This document shows, in pieces, positions 1-7,562 of a stretch of 18,278 nucleotides of DNA. The notes beneath the pieces were generated by a model. The model was not told the DNA's origin. It saw nothing but the letters and a program-made list of their open reading frames with translations, and searched no databases. Source of the stretch: Deltaproteobacteria bacterium. GTDB lineage: Bacteria > Desulfobacterota > Desulfarculia > Adiutricales > Adiutricaceae. The stretch is from contig JAIRNQ010000244.1 in the NCBI GenBank assembly GCA_031257955.1, positions 1 through 18,278 on the forward strand, in the 5' to 3' direction. The translations under genes and the position numbers were made by a program. Position 1 is the first letter of the stretch. Each line of letters starts with the position of its first letter.

Positions 1-1962
1 ATCGACTTTGGGACGACCACCACCTATCTGACCGTTTGTCCCTACGGGACCAAAAACAAGTTCCCGGTGCATTTGTCAGGCCGCTCGCCCTCTTTGGACA
101 CGGCCATTTTGTATTGCGACCGACCCGGGCCGGAGGACGCCCATTACCCCATTATCGGCGAGCAGGCCACGCTCACCTATGGCCACGCCAGGGAGCGGGA
201 CCGGGACGGGAAGGGTTATCGCTATTACGCCAACTTTAAGCCCGAGATAGCCGGGCGGGAAGAGACCAGGCAACGGGCCGTGGATTTTTTTAAGGCCATC
301 GCCAGGGAGGCCCAAAAAATGGGGGTGGCCCTGGGCACGGAAAGCGCCCAAGTCATCGTTGGGGCGCCCAGCGAGGCCGGGTGGCAGTTTAGGGAAACGC
401 TAAAGTCGGTCTTCCTGGAGGCCGGCTTGGGCGCGGCCGAGGTGGTGGACGAACCCAAAGGGGTCCTCTTGACCGATCTGGGCTATAACCGCTTTCCCTT
501 GGGCGACATCCTGGACGGCTACCTGGTTATAGACTTTGGCGGGGGCACTTGCGATTTCGCCCTTATGCGGCAAGGCGAGGTAGTCGGCAGTTGGGGGGAC
601 ATGGAACTGGGCGGCCGGTTATTCGACGATCTCTTCTACCAATGGTTTTTGGAACAAAACCGGGGCCTGGGCGAGAAAATAAAGGCGGAGAGGCGGGAGT
701 TCTACGTTTGGTCTTATCTTTGCCGGATCCTCAAGGAAGACTTTTCCGAAACCATGGCCAGAAACCCCAAAAGCAAGGTCAGTTCCGAGGTGGGCCGCTT
801 TGGGACGGTAAAAGATCTAACCGTGGACGAATTCATGGAACGGGCCTCGTCCTACGCCCCGTCGGAGGCTTTCCTGGCCCACGCCGAGGAGATGGGCCTT
901 AACCTCTCGGACAATCTAAAGGCAGGCAAGATCGATCTTATCGGCTGGTACACCAAACTTTTGGTGGACGGCATCAAAGGGGCCAAAGTAAAAGCCGTTT
1001 CCCTGTCGGGCGGAAGCTCCAAGTGGTTTTTCGTAAGGGACATCTGCGAAAGCATTTTGGGGCTGGGAGCGGACCGCATATTGGTGAGCCTCAACCCCTT
1101 CGGGGCCATTTCCGAGGGCTTGGCCATTCTCCCGGCGGTTAAGGCCGATCTGGAGTCGGCCCGGGCCAAAATGCTGTCGGGAAAAGACGACTTCATCGCC
1201 CTGGACTTGGTCCCCCAGATCGAGGAAAGCCTTCGGGAACACGCCGGGCGCTTGGCCGACTCGATAACCCAAGAGCTTTTCGACGACAGGATTGCGCCCA
1301 TCATCAAGGCGGCGGCCGGGGGTAGCTTTAAGATTTCGGAATTGGAGACCCAGATCGCCGAAAGCGTGGACGGGTACAGGGATAGGCTGGGAGGTTTGGC
1401 CGAAAAGGAGATAGGCGAGGAGCTTTTGGCCCTAAAGGCCATCGTCCAGTCCAAGGTTCAGGCTTGGCTGGATACCTTTGGCTTACGGCTGGAAGGCAGG
1501 CTTCGTTCCGAGTCGGCACCGGAAAGCCTTTTCGAGGTCGATCGGCCCCTGATCGGCCAGAGCCTGACCAAACCCCTCTTTTCCGCCGCCAGCGGCTTTG
1601 TCTACGTCGGGACCGGCCTTCTGACCGCCTCGGTCTGCGGGGGGAGCGGCATGGCCCTCCTAACCGCCGGGCCGTTGGGGCTACTCTTGGGCGCGCTGGG
1701 CGGGCTGGGCTTGGTCGGACTGGGCCACATATACGGACGCGAGAAAATAGAGCGCTTCGTAAAGGACCGGGAATTGCCCAAATTCCTAGCCGGCGTCTTG
1801 ACCACCGACAAAAAAATCGCCAAAGTCAGACAGGACTTTAGGCAAGACATGCTCAATAAAGTAAATGGCATATATAAGGATCTGATGGAATTGATGCCCC
1901 AAGAGATCGACGACGTCATCTACCGCGAGATCAACCAGCTGGGCATCGTTAACGTCTTCTAG
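1..1962 (+). CDS. Hsp70-like ATPase with C-terminal helical and Gly-rich hydrophobic region (5' partial)
   Basis: The frame is open from base 1, so the true start lies upstream; 653 residues are visible. The Hsp70/actin-fold nucleotide site is clear. Phosphate-1 is IDFGTTTTYL (residues 1-10). Phosphate-2 is VIDFGGGTCDFALM (around residues 176-189), followed by GDMELGGRLFD, which matches the Hsp70 GDTHLGGEDFD region. The adenosine motif is SLSGGSS (around 334-340). A Lys in YYANFKPEIAG fits the Hsp70 catalytic-lysine region. After about residue 400 nothing resembles the DnaK substrate-binding beta domain. Instead there is a charged, probably helical region, a Gly/Leu-rich hydrophobic stretch (about residues 532-580, long enough for a membrane hairpin) and a basic, amphipathic helical tail ending at 1962. 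The family assignment of the ATPase half is firm. A membrane-associated role is inference, and the partner or substrate is unknown. Confidence 0.85.
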   Translation: MDFGTTTTYLTVCPYGTKNKFPVHLSGRSPSLDTAILYCDRPGPEDAHYPIIGEQATLTYGHARERDRDGKGYRYYANFKPEIAGREETRQRAVDFFKAIAREAQKMGVALGTESAQVIVGAPSEAGWQFRETLKSVFLEAGLGAAEVVDEPKGVLLTDLGYNRFPLGDILDGYLVIDFGGGTCDFALMRQGEVVGSWGDMELGGRLFDDLFYQWFLEQNRGLGEKIKAERREFYVWSYLCRILKEDFSETMARNPKSKVSSEVGRFGTVKDLTVDEFMERASSYAPSEAFLAHAEEMGLNLSDNLKAGKIDLIGWYTKLLVDGIKGAKVKAVSLSGGSSKWFFVRDICESILGLGADRILVSLNPFGAISEGLAILPAVKADLESARAKMLSGKDDFIALDLVPQIEESLREHAGRLADSITQELFDDRIAPIIKAAAGGSFKISELETQIAESVDGYRDRLGGLAEKEIGEELLALKAIVQSKVQAWLDTFGLRLEGRLRSESAPESLFEVDRPLIGQSLTKPLFSAASGFVYVGTGLLTASVCGGSGMALLTAGPLGLLLGALGGLGLVGLGHIYGREKIERFVKDRELPKFLAGVLTTDKKIAKVRQDFRQDMLNKVNGIYKDLMELMPQEIDDVIYREINQLGIVNVF

Positions 1963-2074
1963 CCAGCCAGCCAGCCAACCAGCCGTCCGGGCGGCCTTTC
2001 TGCCAACTCTCCCGCCAACCGATCGGTCGCCCGGGGCGACCGAACGCGAGATTGTCCCTCCCCAAAAAAAACCA
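1963..2074. repeat. CCAG tetranucleotide run and hairpin after the Hsp70-like gene
   Basis: Directly after the stop codon there is a short run of CCAG/CCAA tetranucleotides (1963-1984). Further on is a hairpin with a 9-bp perfect stem, TCGGTCGCC (2023-2031) against GGCGACCGA (2035-2043), and a 3-nt loop. No T-run follows it on the + strand, so it is not a standard intrinsic terminator. It may slow or end transcription of the upstream gene. Confidence 0.5.
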
Positions 2075-2104
2075 ACGGCTAAAACCAAGCTAGGTTTTAG
2101 CCGT
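2064..2104 (-). terminator. intrinsic terminator of the RRM gene
   Basis: A perfect 12-bp stem, ACGGCTAAAACC (2075-2086) and GGTTTTAGCCGT (2093-2104), has a 6-nt loop. On the minus strand it is followed within 3 nt by a run of eight T (the A-run of 2064-2071), which is a textbook rho-independent terminator for the minus-strand RRM gene ending at 2160. On the plus strand only the weak tail TTATTTT follows, so it may act partly in both directions and also serve the Hsp70-like gene. Confidence 0.85.
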
Positions 2105-2159
2105 CGCGATTATTTTGGGGCCTTCACCTTACAAGCGATTGCCTATGGCCAGCTGGGCC

Positions 2160-2450
2160 TTATTCGTTGCGGCGGAAAGAACCCCCACCGCTGCGGCCGC
2201 CGCGTTCCTCGCGTCCGCGGGCCTCGTTGACCCGGAGGCTGCGGCCACCGAGCTCGCTGCCGTTAAGGGCCTCGATGGCGGCTTGGGCTTGGTCGGGATC
2301 CATCTCGACGAAGCCAAAACCGCGGGGGCGACCGGTCTCCCTGTCGCTAATCAGATTGACGGAATGAACGGTGCCGAAACGGCTGAAAAGGTCGCTAATC
2401 TCGGCCTGGGTGGAACTGAAAGGTAAATTCCCAACATAAATCGTTTTCAT
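2160..2450 (-). CDS. RRM-family RNA-binding protein (small, glycine/arginine-rich tail)
   Basis: This 96-residue protein is a single RNA recognition motif. RNP2 is IYVGNL (residues 4-9) and RNP1 is RGFGFVEM (43-50), with the usual spacing and a complete beta-alpha-beta-beta-alpha-beta length. It ends in an Arg/Gly-rich tail (from about residue 78) like the RGG tails of bacterial and cyanobacterial cold-induced RRM proteins. I chose the ATG at 2450 because a GGAG lies 9 nt upstream and because MKTIYVGNL is the standard beginning. A longer in-frame reading from upstream adds eleven residues unlike the family. The protein probably binds single-stranded RNA in the cytoplasm as a chaperone or cold-shock factor; that role is inferred from the family. 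It is a single-gene unit with its own terminator. Confidence 0.9.
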   Translation of the reverse strand: MKTIYVGNLPFSSTQAEISDLFSRFGTVHSVNLISDRETGRPRGFGFVEMDPDQAQAAIEALNGSELGGRSLRVNEARGREERGGRSGGGSFRRNE

Positions 2451-3763
2451 GAGACATAACTCCGTGAAGCGAATGCGCACCAATGGGCGCTTAAAATCAA
2501 ACTGGTCCTGTCAGGTCGGACCAAATGCACCTATATATAGAGACAAAACCAGAACTGACTCCGCTATTGATTGCCCGAGAATAAAAGGAAATGGGCAAAG
2601 GGATGGAGTCGCCAAAATTTGTCGATTGGATATGGGTTAAGGCAGCTATCTTACGTGATTGTACGAAGGAAATTAACGAGTAGTTGTCCAACGAGGATGC
2701 CCCGGAATAGGTCAGTAGCAGGAAAATCCCGGGACAAAACGAGGCGGGATCGTTACGCTAGAGACGGATTTGACTTCAACGGACGAACCGTTAAACCGAC
2801 ATAAACATAGGCCAAAGTTGCCGGCGGCCTAAGTCGCGAAATCGGGATAAAGACCAATTACGCAATCACCATGGCAATCTATCATAAGAGCGGCGAAAAT
2901 TACAAGAAAAAAATGAACGGAATTATTGTTTTTGTCAAAATATCAAAAAAAAGAAACGCCGTAGTTAATGCTTTTAAAGGTTCATTGGTAATAAATTATT
3001 CAAAAGTATTGGTACAGATTGAGTCCATACTCTAATTTTGAAGGCTCTAAAATTTTTTTTGGTCGGATTTTAAGGAGGCAAGATTTTGAGTATTCATATG
3101 GAACGTATTTAAAAATCACTGTAAATTTGCCATATTAGATGGAAAAAATTGCAAAAATAGGCTCTTTGCGAGCAGTTCAAAAATTTTTTTGAGGGTATTG
3201 GGTAAACACTTTGGGGAAAACGCCCACGACCGAAGGAAGCAAAAAACGAACGTTCGTGTCGCCGATCCGGTTTCCGCCCCTCCCTGACCCGCCTCGACCA
3301 ACCCGGCAAGCCTCCGGGGGCCAAAAAATCTCAGCCGGCGCCCTAACCCCCGATTAGCCCCATCCCTAGCCGGGCCCAGCTCTTGCGGGCAACCCGGGCC
3401 CCAAATCGCCTCCGTCGGGAGACCGCCGGCCAGGCTTTGGCGCCCCGGGGGGCGGCCTTATGGGTTGGATGGGGGTCAGCGGGCGAAAAAAATTTATCGC
3501 TCCAGTAACATGGACGAAGCTAATTTTTTGACTAACTTTTAGCCTACGATATCGCCGTTTGGCCTATAACTTTGTAGTTTTTTGGTACTGAAAATTGCCC
3601 GGGGCCAAATACCCGCGGCCCGGCCACCCGGGAGAAGCGGACCTCGAGCGGTACCAAGGCACCCCAAGGGTGGGCCTTTGGGGCAGGGCAGCCTTGGAAG
3701 CTCGGGAAAATAGGCGCCGGGCGCCTGGGGTAGGCGTTTGGGGAAGGACCCGGCGTCAGCGCG
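2451..3763. other. 1.3-kb stretch with no convincing gene, AT-rich in the middle
   Basis: No reading frame here has recognisable protein character. The part from about 2880 to 3200 is strikingly AT-rich compared with the rest of the window, with several A and T runs. It contains a near-perfect Shine-Dalgarno AAGGAGG (3072-3078) that leads only to an 8-codon frame (TTG at 3086, stop ending 3112). The flanking 2490-2880 and 3300-3600 stretches are intermediate or GC-rich and also lack coding signal. I see no tRNA, rRNA, tmRNA, RNase P or SRP RNA signature. It may be a decayed gene or foreign insertion, or may hold an unrecognised RNA. Confidence 0.5.
3654..3697. other. nested hairpin downstream of the amidotransferase gene
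   Basis: The outer stem is CCAAGGC (3654-3660) with GCCTTGG (3691-3697). The inner stem is CCCCAAGG (3662-3669) with CCTTTGGGG (3675-3683), one base bulged. It lies 66 nt past the stop of the minus-strand amidotransferase gene. It has no T-run on either side, so it could be a processing or attenuation structure rather than a simple terminator. Confidence 0.45.
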
Positions 3764-4621
3764 TCAGTAGAGGGTCCTTAGCGACTTGGGCAGGTAGGGC
3801 TTACGAAGGTAGCGGGGATTGGCCGGGGTAAACCATTGGCAGAACTTTAGAAAGCCCCGGAGAAGTTTTTGGCCGTGGTTGGTTTCCATGGGTTCGCGGC
3901 CAAGGGCGATTTTGGCCGGAAGGTCGGGCGTGGGCACGTGTACTTCCAGATCCTCCAGAAGGTCGGCCATGAAGGGGGCGGTGAATTCCGGGTGGAACTG
4001 GCAGGAGAAAACCCGTTTGCCGTAAGCGACGATTTGGGTGGGATCGTGTTTTGAGCTGGCCAGGACCTTAGCCATAGAAGGGAGACGAACGACCGATTGG
4101 CTGTGGGCCTGGTAGGCCGGGAAGGCGTCGGGGAGGCAAGCCAGTAAGGGATAGGTTTTTTGGGTCCCGGGGGCCAGGGTAATTAGGTGACTTCCAAGTT
4201 CCATGCCCTCTGGGTGCCAGTCGACGGCGCCGTGAGAGAGGGAGGCCAGAAGGTGGTGGCCATAGCAGACGCCCAATATGGGAACGCGCATGTCGAGGGC
4301 TTGTTCCAGAAAGGGTATAAGCTTAATCGACCAAGGGTCGGGGTCGGTCAGCATGGCCAGCGAGCCGGTAATGATAATGCCTTGGTACTGAAGCTTGGTC
4401 AGGTCAATTTTGGGCGGTCGGCTAACGACATCGACCACGACCGCCTCCTCGCGGCTAAAGGGGGCGGCTTCCATGAACATGTCCCCGAAGGCCAGGGTCT
4501 TGCCGGCCTTGATGAGGGTAATGCTGCCGCAGTCGAGGATCAGGAGCGGCTTGGGGCCGACGACGGCACTGGCCGTTTGGGACAGGGCTTTGGCGTCGCC
4601 GTTTCCGGGTTTTTTGGGCAT
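3764..4621 (-). CDS. class I glutamine amidotransferase (GuaA-type GATase1 domain protein)
   Basis: This 285-residue protein has the full class I glutaminase triad: the nucleophile Cys119 in GVCYGHHLL, and His210/Glu212 in QFHPEF. A glycine-rich oxyanion strand, GIIITGS, sits at 81-87. It is a stand-alone domain of the GMP-synthase glutaminase type with no synthetase domain attached, so the ammonia acceptor is unknown. It may act on a small molecule or peptide, as gamma-glutamyl hydrolase-like members do. I chose the ATG at 4621 because GAAGG lies 7 nt upstream; a TTG two codons earlier is less likely. A C-terminal extension of about 50 residues rich in Lys/Pro follows the domain. It is the last gene of the minus-strand run, 142 bp after hisF, with a repeat-bearing spacer between them. 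Confidence 0.85.
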   Translation of the reverse strand: MPKKPGNGDAKALSQTASAVVGPKPLLILDCGSITLIKAGKTLAFGDMFMEAAPFSREEAVVVDVVSRPPKIDLTKLQYQGIIITGSLAMLTDPDPWSIKLIPFLEQALDMRVPILGVCYGHHLLASLSHGAVDWHPEGMELGSHLITLAPGTQKTYPLLACLPDAFPAYQAHSQSVVRLPSMAKVLASSKHDPTQIVAYGKRVFSCQFHPEFTAPFMADLLEDLEVHVPTPDLPAKIALGREPMETNHGQKLLRGFLKFCQWFTPANPRYLRKPYLPKSLRTLY

Positions 4622-4704
4622 AGACAAGCCTTCGGTTTCGCCCCAAAGGGCGTCGGGGGAAAGAACCGCCGGGGCTGGAGCGGCGTTATGGTCGGGCGGC
4701 CTAC

Positions 4705-4750
4705 GGACCGGCCGACTTACCGGCCGGTAGGTCGGTAGGTCGGTAAGTTT
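4705..4750. repeat. GGTAGGTC repeats with dyad symmetry in the hisF-amidotransferase spacer
   Basis: The 8-bp word GGTAGGTC/GGTAAGT is repeated in tandem (about 4727-4747). With the upstream CTTACCG (4716-4722) it forms an inverted repeat to CGGTAAG (4741-4747). The function is unknown. It could fold into a hairpin in the transcript between hisF and the amidotransferase. Confidence 0.5.
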
Positions 4751-4763
4751 GTGGGTCGTTTGG

Positions 4764-5540
4764 TTAGATTGTCCTAACCGGAAGGCCTTTGGCCTGAAGG
4801 AATACCTTGATTTCCCGCATGGAGTACTGGTTGTAGTGGACGATGGAAGCGACCAGGGCGGCCGAGGCTTGGCCTTGGCTTAGGGCTTGGTAGAGGTGCT
4901 CGGGGTGGCCGGCGCCGCCGGAGGCGATGACGGGTATGGTGACGTTTTGGGCAATTAAGGCCGTCAGGTTAAGCTCATAACCATCCTTGGTACCGTCGGC
5001 GTCGATGGAATTGAGGCAGATTTCGCCGGCGCCCAGTTCCTCGGCCCGAATGGCCCAGGCCAGGGCGTCCAGGCCGGTGGGGACCCGGCCGCCGTTTATG
5101 ACCACCTCGTAACCGGAGGGGCAGGAATCGCCGATGGGGACTTTTTTGGCGTCCAGTCCCAGGACCACGGCTTGGGATCCGAAAGCCTCGGCCCCTTTGG
5201 AGATGAGCGAGGGGTCGCGGACGGCGGAAGAGTTTACCGAAACCTTTTCCGCCCCGGCCAAAAGAACGTCTCTCATCTGGGCCACGGTCGAGAGCCCGCC
5301 ACCGACGCTGAAGGGGATGAAGATGGCCTCGGCCACCCGCTCGACCACGTCCAAGAATATGCCCCGGCCCTCGGCCGAGGCGGTGATGTCGTAGAAGACG
5401 ATTTCGTCGGCCCCTTCCTCGTAGTAGCGGCGGGCGGCGGCCACGGGATCGCCCAGATCCAGATTCTCCCTGAATTTTATGCCTTTGGTCAGGAGACCGT
5501 CTCGAACGTCTAGACAGGGTATGATTCGTTTACTGAGCAA
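4764..5540 (-). CDS. hisF: imidazole glycerol phosphate synthase, cyclase subunit HisF
   Basis: HisF is the (beta/alpha)8-barrel cyclase that, with ammonia from HisH, turns PRFAR into imidazole glycerol phosphate and AICAR, the fifth step of histidine synthesis. This 258-residue copy has both catalytic aspartates, Asp11 in IIPCLDV and Asp130 in VLGLDAKK. It also has the phosphate-binding glycines in SVGGG (78-82) and ASGGAG. Length and ends match the family. It starts at a TTG: GGGAG lies 9 nt upstream, and MLSKRIIPCLDV is the normal HisF beginning, while no in-frame ATG fits. The sequence is of the deltaproteobacterial type, not the divergent O-antigen HisF2 type. It follows hisH at 145 bp, which supports a shared enzyme complex. 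Confidence 0.96.
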   Translation of the reverse strand: MLSKRIIPCLDVRDGLLTKGIKFRENLDLGDPVAAARRYYEEGADEIVFYDITASAEGRGIFLDVVERVAEAIFIPFSVGGGLSTVAQMRDVLLAGAEKVSVNSSAVRDPSLISKGAEAFGSQAVVLGLDAKKVPIGDSCPSGYEVVINGGRVPTGLDALAWAIRAEELGAGEICLNSIDADGTKDGYELNLTALIAQNVTIPVIASGGAGHPEHLYQALSQGQASAALVASIVHYNQYSMREIKVFLQAKGLPVRTI

Positions 5541-5604
5541 GGCATCGTTCTCCCTTTGGGCTCGGGCTTTCGGTAGGCTGCCACTCCCCGGACATAGTCC
5601 TGGA

Positions 5605-5621
5605 CAATAACTTGGTTATTG
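5605..5621. other. small hairpin in the hisH-hisF spacer
   Basis: CAATAAC (5605-5611) and GTTATTG (5615-5621) form a perfect 7-bp stem around a 3-nt loop in the 145-bp spacer. It has no T-run. It is AT-rich in a GC-rich setting and symmetrical, so it could be an operator or an mRNA-processing structure; no function is shown. Confidence 0.4.
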
Positions 5622-5685
5622 GCCGGAAGCCTTCCCGGCGCCCGGCACCGTGAAGGCTAGGACCCGTTAAACCGTCAAAGCTTAC

Positions 5686-6315
5686 TTAAGCTTTTAGGCA
5701 GTGGGCATAAAAGTTTTTTAGGATTTGAAGTCCGGGTCGGCCGCTTTTTTCCGGGTGGAACTGTAGGGCCCATAAGCCTTCCCGACCGTAGACGGAGCAA
5801 AAGTCCCGGCCGTGCCAAGTCAGGCCCAGGGCCAAGCTCGGGTCCGGGTCGGGATAATAGCCGTGGACAAAGTAAAACTGGTCGGTAGGCTTGAGGTTTT
5901 CCCAAAGGGGGCTGCGTTTTTTGAATTTAACCGTGTTCCAGCCCATGTGCGGAATCCGTATGGGCCGCCCGTCATAGTCGTTTAAGCCTTCGGGGAATTT
6001 TAGCGTCTTGCCCGGCAGGAGGCCCAGGGTAGCGGTGTCGTTTTCTTCGCTGTATTCGAGCATGATCTGGCAGCCCAGGCAGATGCCCAGAAGGGGTTTG
6101 CCTTGGGAGGTTAGGCGGGCCATGACCGGGCCCAGGCCGGATTGGGTGAGGACTTTCATGGCTTGGCCGGCGGCCCCGACCCCGGGAAAAATCAAGCCCG
6201 GCGCCGATTCGAGATCGGCCGGATTGTCTGTGATCTTGGAGGGGATGCCCAGGTGATCCAAGGCCCGCTTGACGCTGGTCTGGTTGCCGGCTTGATAGTC
6301 GATTATGGCGAGCAC
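5686..6315 (-). CDS. hisH: imidazole glycerol phosphate synthase, glutaminase subunit HisH
   Basis: HisH hydrolyses glutamine and passes ammonia to HisF. This 209-residue protein carries the class I triad, Cys79 in GICLGCQ (the usual motif is GICLGMQ) and His187/Glu189 in QFHPEK. It also has the family hallmarks PGVGA (44-48) and PHMGWN (122-127) and the HGYY segment at 151-154. It starts at GTG (6313-6315) with GGAGG 6 nt upstream; MLAIIDYQAGN is the normal HisH beginning. The gene is complete, on the same strand as hisF, and 137 bp downstream of the flippase-like gene. Confidence 0.96.
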   Translation of the reverse strand: MLAIIDYQAGNQTSVKRALDHLGIPSKITDNPADLESAPGLIFPGVGAAGQAMKVLTQSGLGPVMARLTSQGKPLLGICLGCQIMLEYSEENDTATLGLLPGKTLKFPEGLNDYDGRPIRIPHMGWNTVKFKKRSPLWENLKPTDQFYFVHGYYPDPDPSLALGLTWHGRDFCSVYGREGLWALQFHPEKSGRPGLQILKNFYAHCLKA

Positions 6316-6406
6316 TCGTGGCCTCCCCGGTTCAGTTGGGTCCGTTTCGGACGGTTAAGTATACCATAGACGCCCGGAACCGACCACGGGCTAACGGGCT
6401 ACCGCC

Positions 6407-6454
6407 AGCTCGTCAGGTCGTCAAGTCGTCAGCTCGTCAAGTCGTCAGGTCGTC
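6407..6454. repeat. six tandem 8-bp units ARSTCGTC spanning a stop codon
   Basis: Six consecutive octamers (AGCTCGTC, AGGTCGTC, AAGTCGTC, AGCTCGTC, AAGTCGTC, AGGTCGTC) fill 6407-6454. The last unit overlaps the TGA stop (6453-6455) of the minus-strand membrane-protein gene. It looks like slippage or tandem duplication at a gene end. Confidence 0.85.
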
Positions 6455-7562
6455 ATGTAAGGTCGCTGGGTTGGCCGGAGGCGTCCGCCTGTCGCCCGCG
6501 GAGTAAGCGGGTTAGGTGGAACCAGCCCCAGGCCCCGAAGATGGCCAGCATGGCCACCGAGGTCAGGCGGTAGAGGCCCTGGGCCGAGAGGGCCTCGGCC
6601 GGGGTGAAGCCCAAGGTCTGGCCGGCGTAAACGCTGAAGGCCTCGACCACGCCGAGCCCGGCCGGGGTCAGGTTAACGATGGTGGCGTGAATCTGGCCCC
6701 CACAGAAGAAAACGATTTGAAAGGGGTTAAGGTAGATGCCGAAGGCGGCCAGGGTCAGCCAATTGAAAAAGGCCCAGCCAAAAAAATAGCCGGCCTGCAG
6801 GAGGCACAATCTGGGCAAGAGCCCACGGTTGGAGCGCAAGAGGTCCCAGCCCCTGGCGATGGCTTGGAGCTTGGCCGGGAGCCTAAAGGGCATACGGCCC
6901 AGGAAGAGTACCGAGCAAAAGCCCAAGATGGCCGTGCCTCCGAAATACAATGGCAGTATGAGGTCGGGCCGATGGCCCTGGGCCCAGAGGCAAGCCAGGC
7001 CCAGAAAGGCGAAAAACGAAGCCGTGGTCAGGGTCATGGCCGTGACCGAGCCCAGAAGGGCCAGATAGTCGGTGACTTTCATGCCCCGTCCGGCGGCCAG
7101 GTATAAACCCCTCAAGCCGGAACCGCTTTTGAGGGGGATAAGGTAGTTAATGGCCGTCGAGGCCATGGTCAGGGCCAGGCCCTCGGAAAAGGCTATCTTT
7201 AGGCCGTAGGCGGCCAGCGGGCGTCTGAGGAGCTCGCTGTTGACGGCCACCATGGCCAACCAGGAAAGGGGCAGGAGGGCCAAAACGGCCTTGGGGATGG
7301 GTTGGCGCCAGATTTTTTTGAATTCCGGGAGGTGGCCCAGGACAAAAGCCACCAGAGCCCAGACGACCAGGGCGGTCAGAATCAGGCTCAGGGCCGTAAG
7401 GGCCCGGCGTCGAAAGGTTCGGCCTGGATAAGCCCGGTGCCCTTGGGGATCCGGGCTCTCGGCGCCGTCGGCAGCCAGATCACTTGTGGCCAGGCCGCTT
7501 GGGGCCTGGCCGGTGGGGCCTTGGCTCGGGTCAGGAGAGGTCGGTGAGGAAGGGGCTGGCAT
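6453..7562 (-). CDS. UPF0104 / LPG_synthase_TM-family integral membrane protein (flippase-like)
   Basis: This 369-residue protein has a polar, Pro/Ser-rich leader (about 1-48) followed by a basic patch (RTFRRR) and about seven or eight hydrophobic segments, starting near 54-76, 92-108, 166-195, 203-222, 252-275, 280-296 and 333-350. The motif LTPAGLGVVEAF (298-309) matches the conserved P-G-G-L-G-V-x-E of the flippase-like family that includes the membrane half of MprF. NYLIPLKSGSGLR (139-151) matches the second conserved site. Members transport or synthesise modified lipids, but no specific substrate can be assigned. The soluble aminoacyl-transferase domain of MprF is absent. The start codon overlaps the end of the upstream aminotransferase gene by 32 nt and has a poor ribosome site, so expression may depend on translational coupling, or a later start may be used. 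Confidence 0.85.
   Translation of the reverse strand: MPAPSSPTSPDPSQGPTGQAPSGLATSDLAADGAESPDPQGHRAYPGRTFRRRALTALSLILTALVVWALVAFVLGHLPEFKKIWRQPIPKAVLALLPLSWLAMVAVNSELLRRPLAAYGLKIAFSEGLALTMASTAINYLIPLKSGSGLRGLYLAAGRGMKVTDYLALLGSVTAMTLTTASFFAFLGLACLWAQGHRPDLILPLYFGGTAILGFCSVLFLGRMPFRLPAKLQAIARGWDLLRSNRGLLPRLCLLQAGYFFGWAFFNWLTLAAFGIYLNPFQIVFFCGGQIHATIVNLTPAGLGVVEAFSVYAGQTLGFTPAEALSAQGLYRLTSVAMLAIFGAWGWFHLTRLLRGRQADASGQPSDLT

Noticed and set aside
2115..2426. Plus-strand open frame across the RRM gene
   Set aside because: It is the mirror of the RRM coding sequence; only the minus strand has a known domain, ribosome site and terminator.
3086..3112. 8-codon gene after AAGGAGG
   Set aside because: Too short to support and without downstream coupling; listed only as a curiosity of the spacer.
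3595..3831. Plus-strand frame of 78 codons
   Set aside because: No ribosome site or family character, and it overlaps the amidotransferase gene end.
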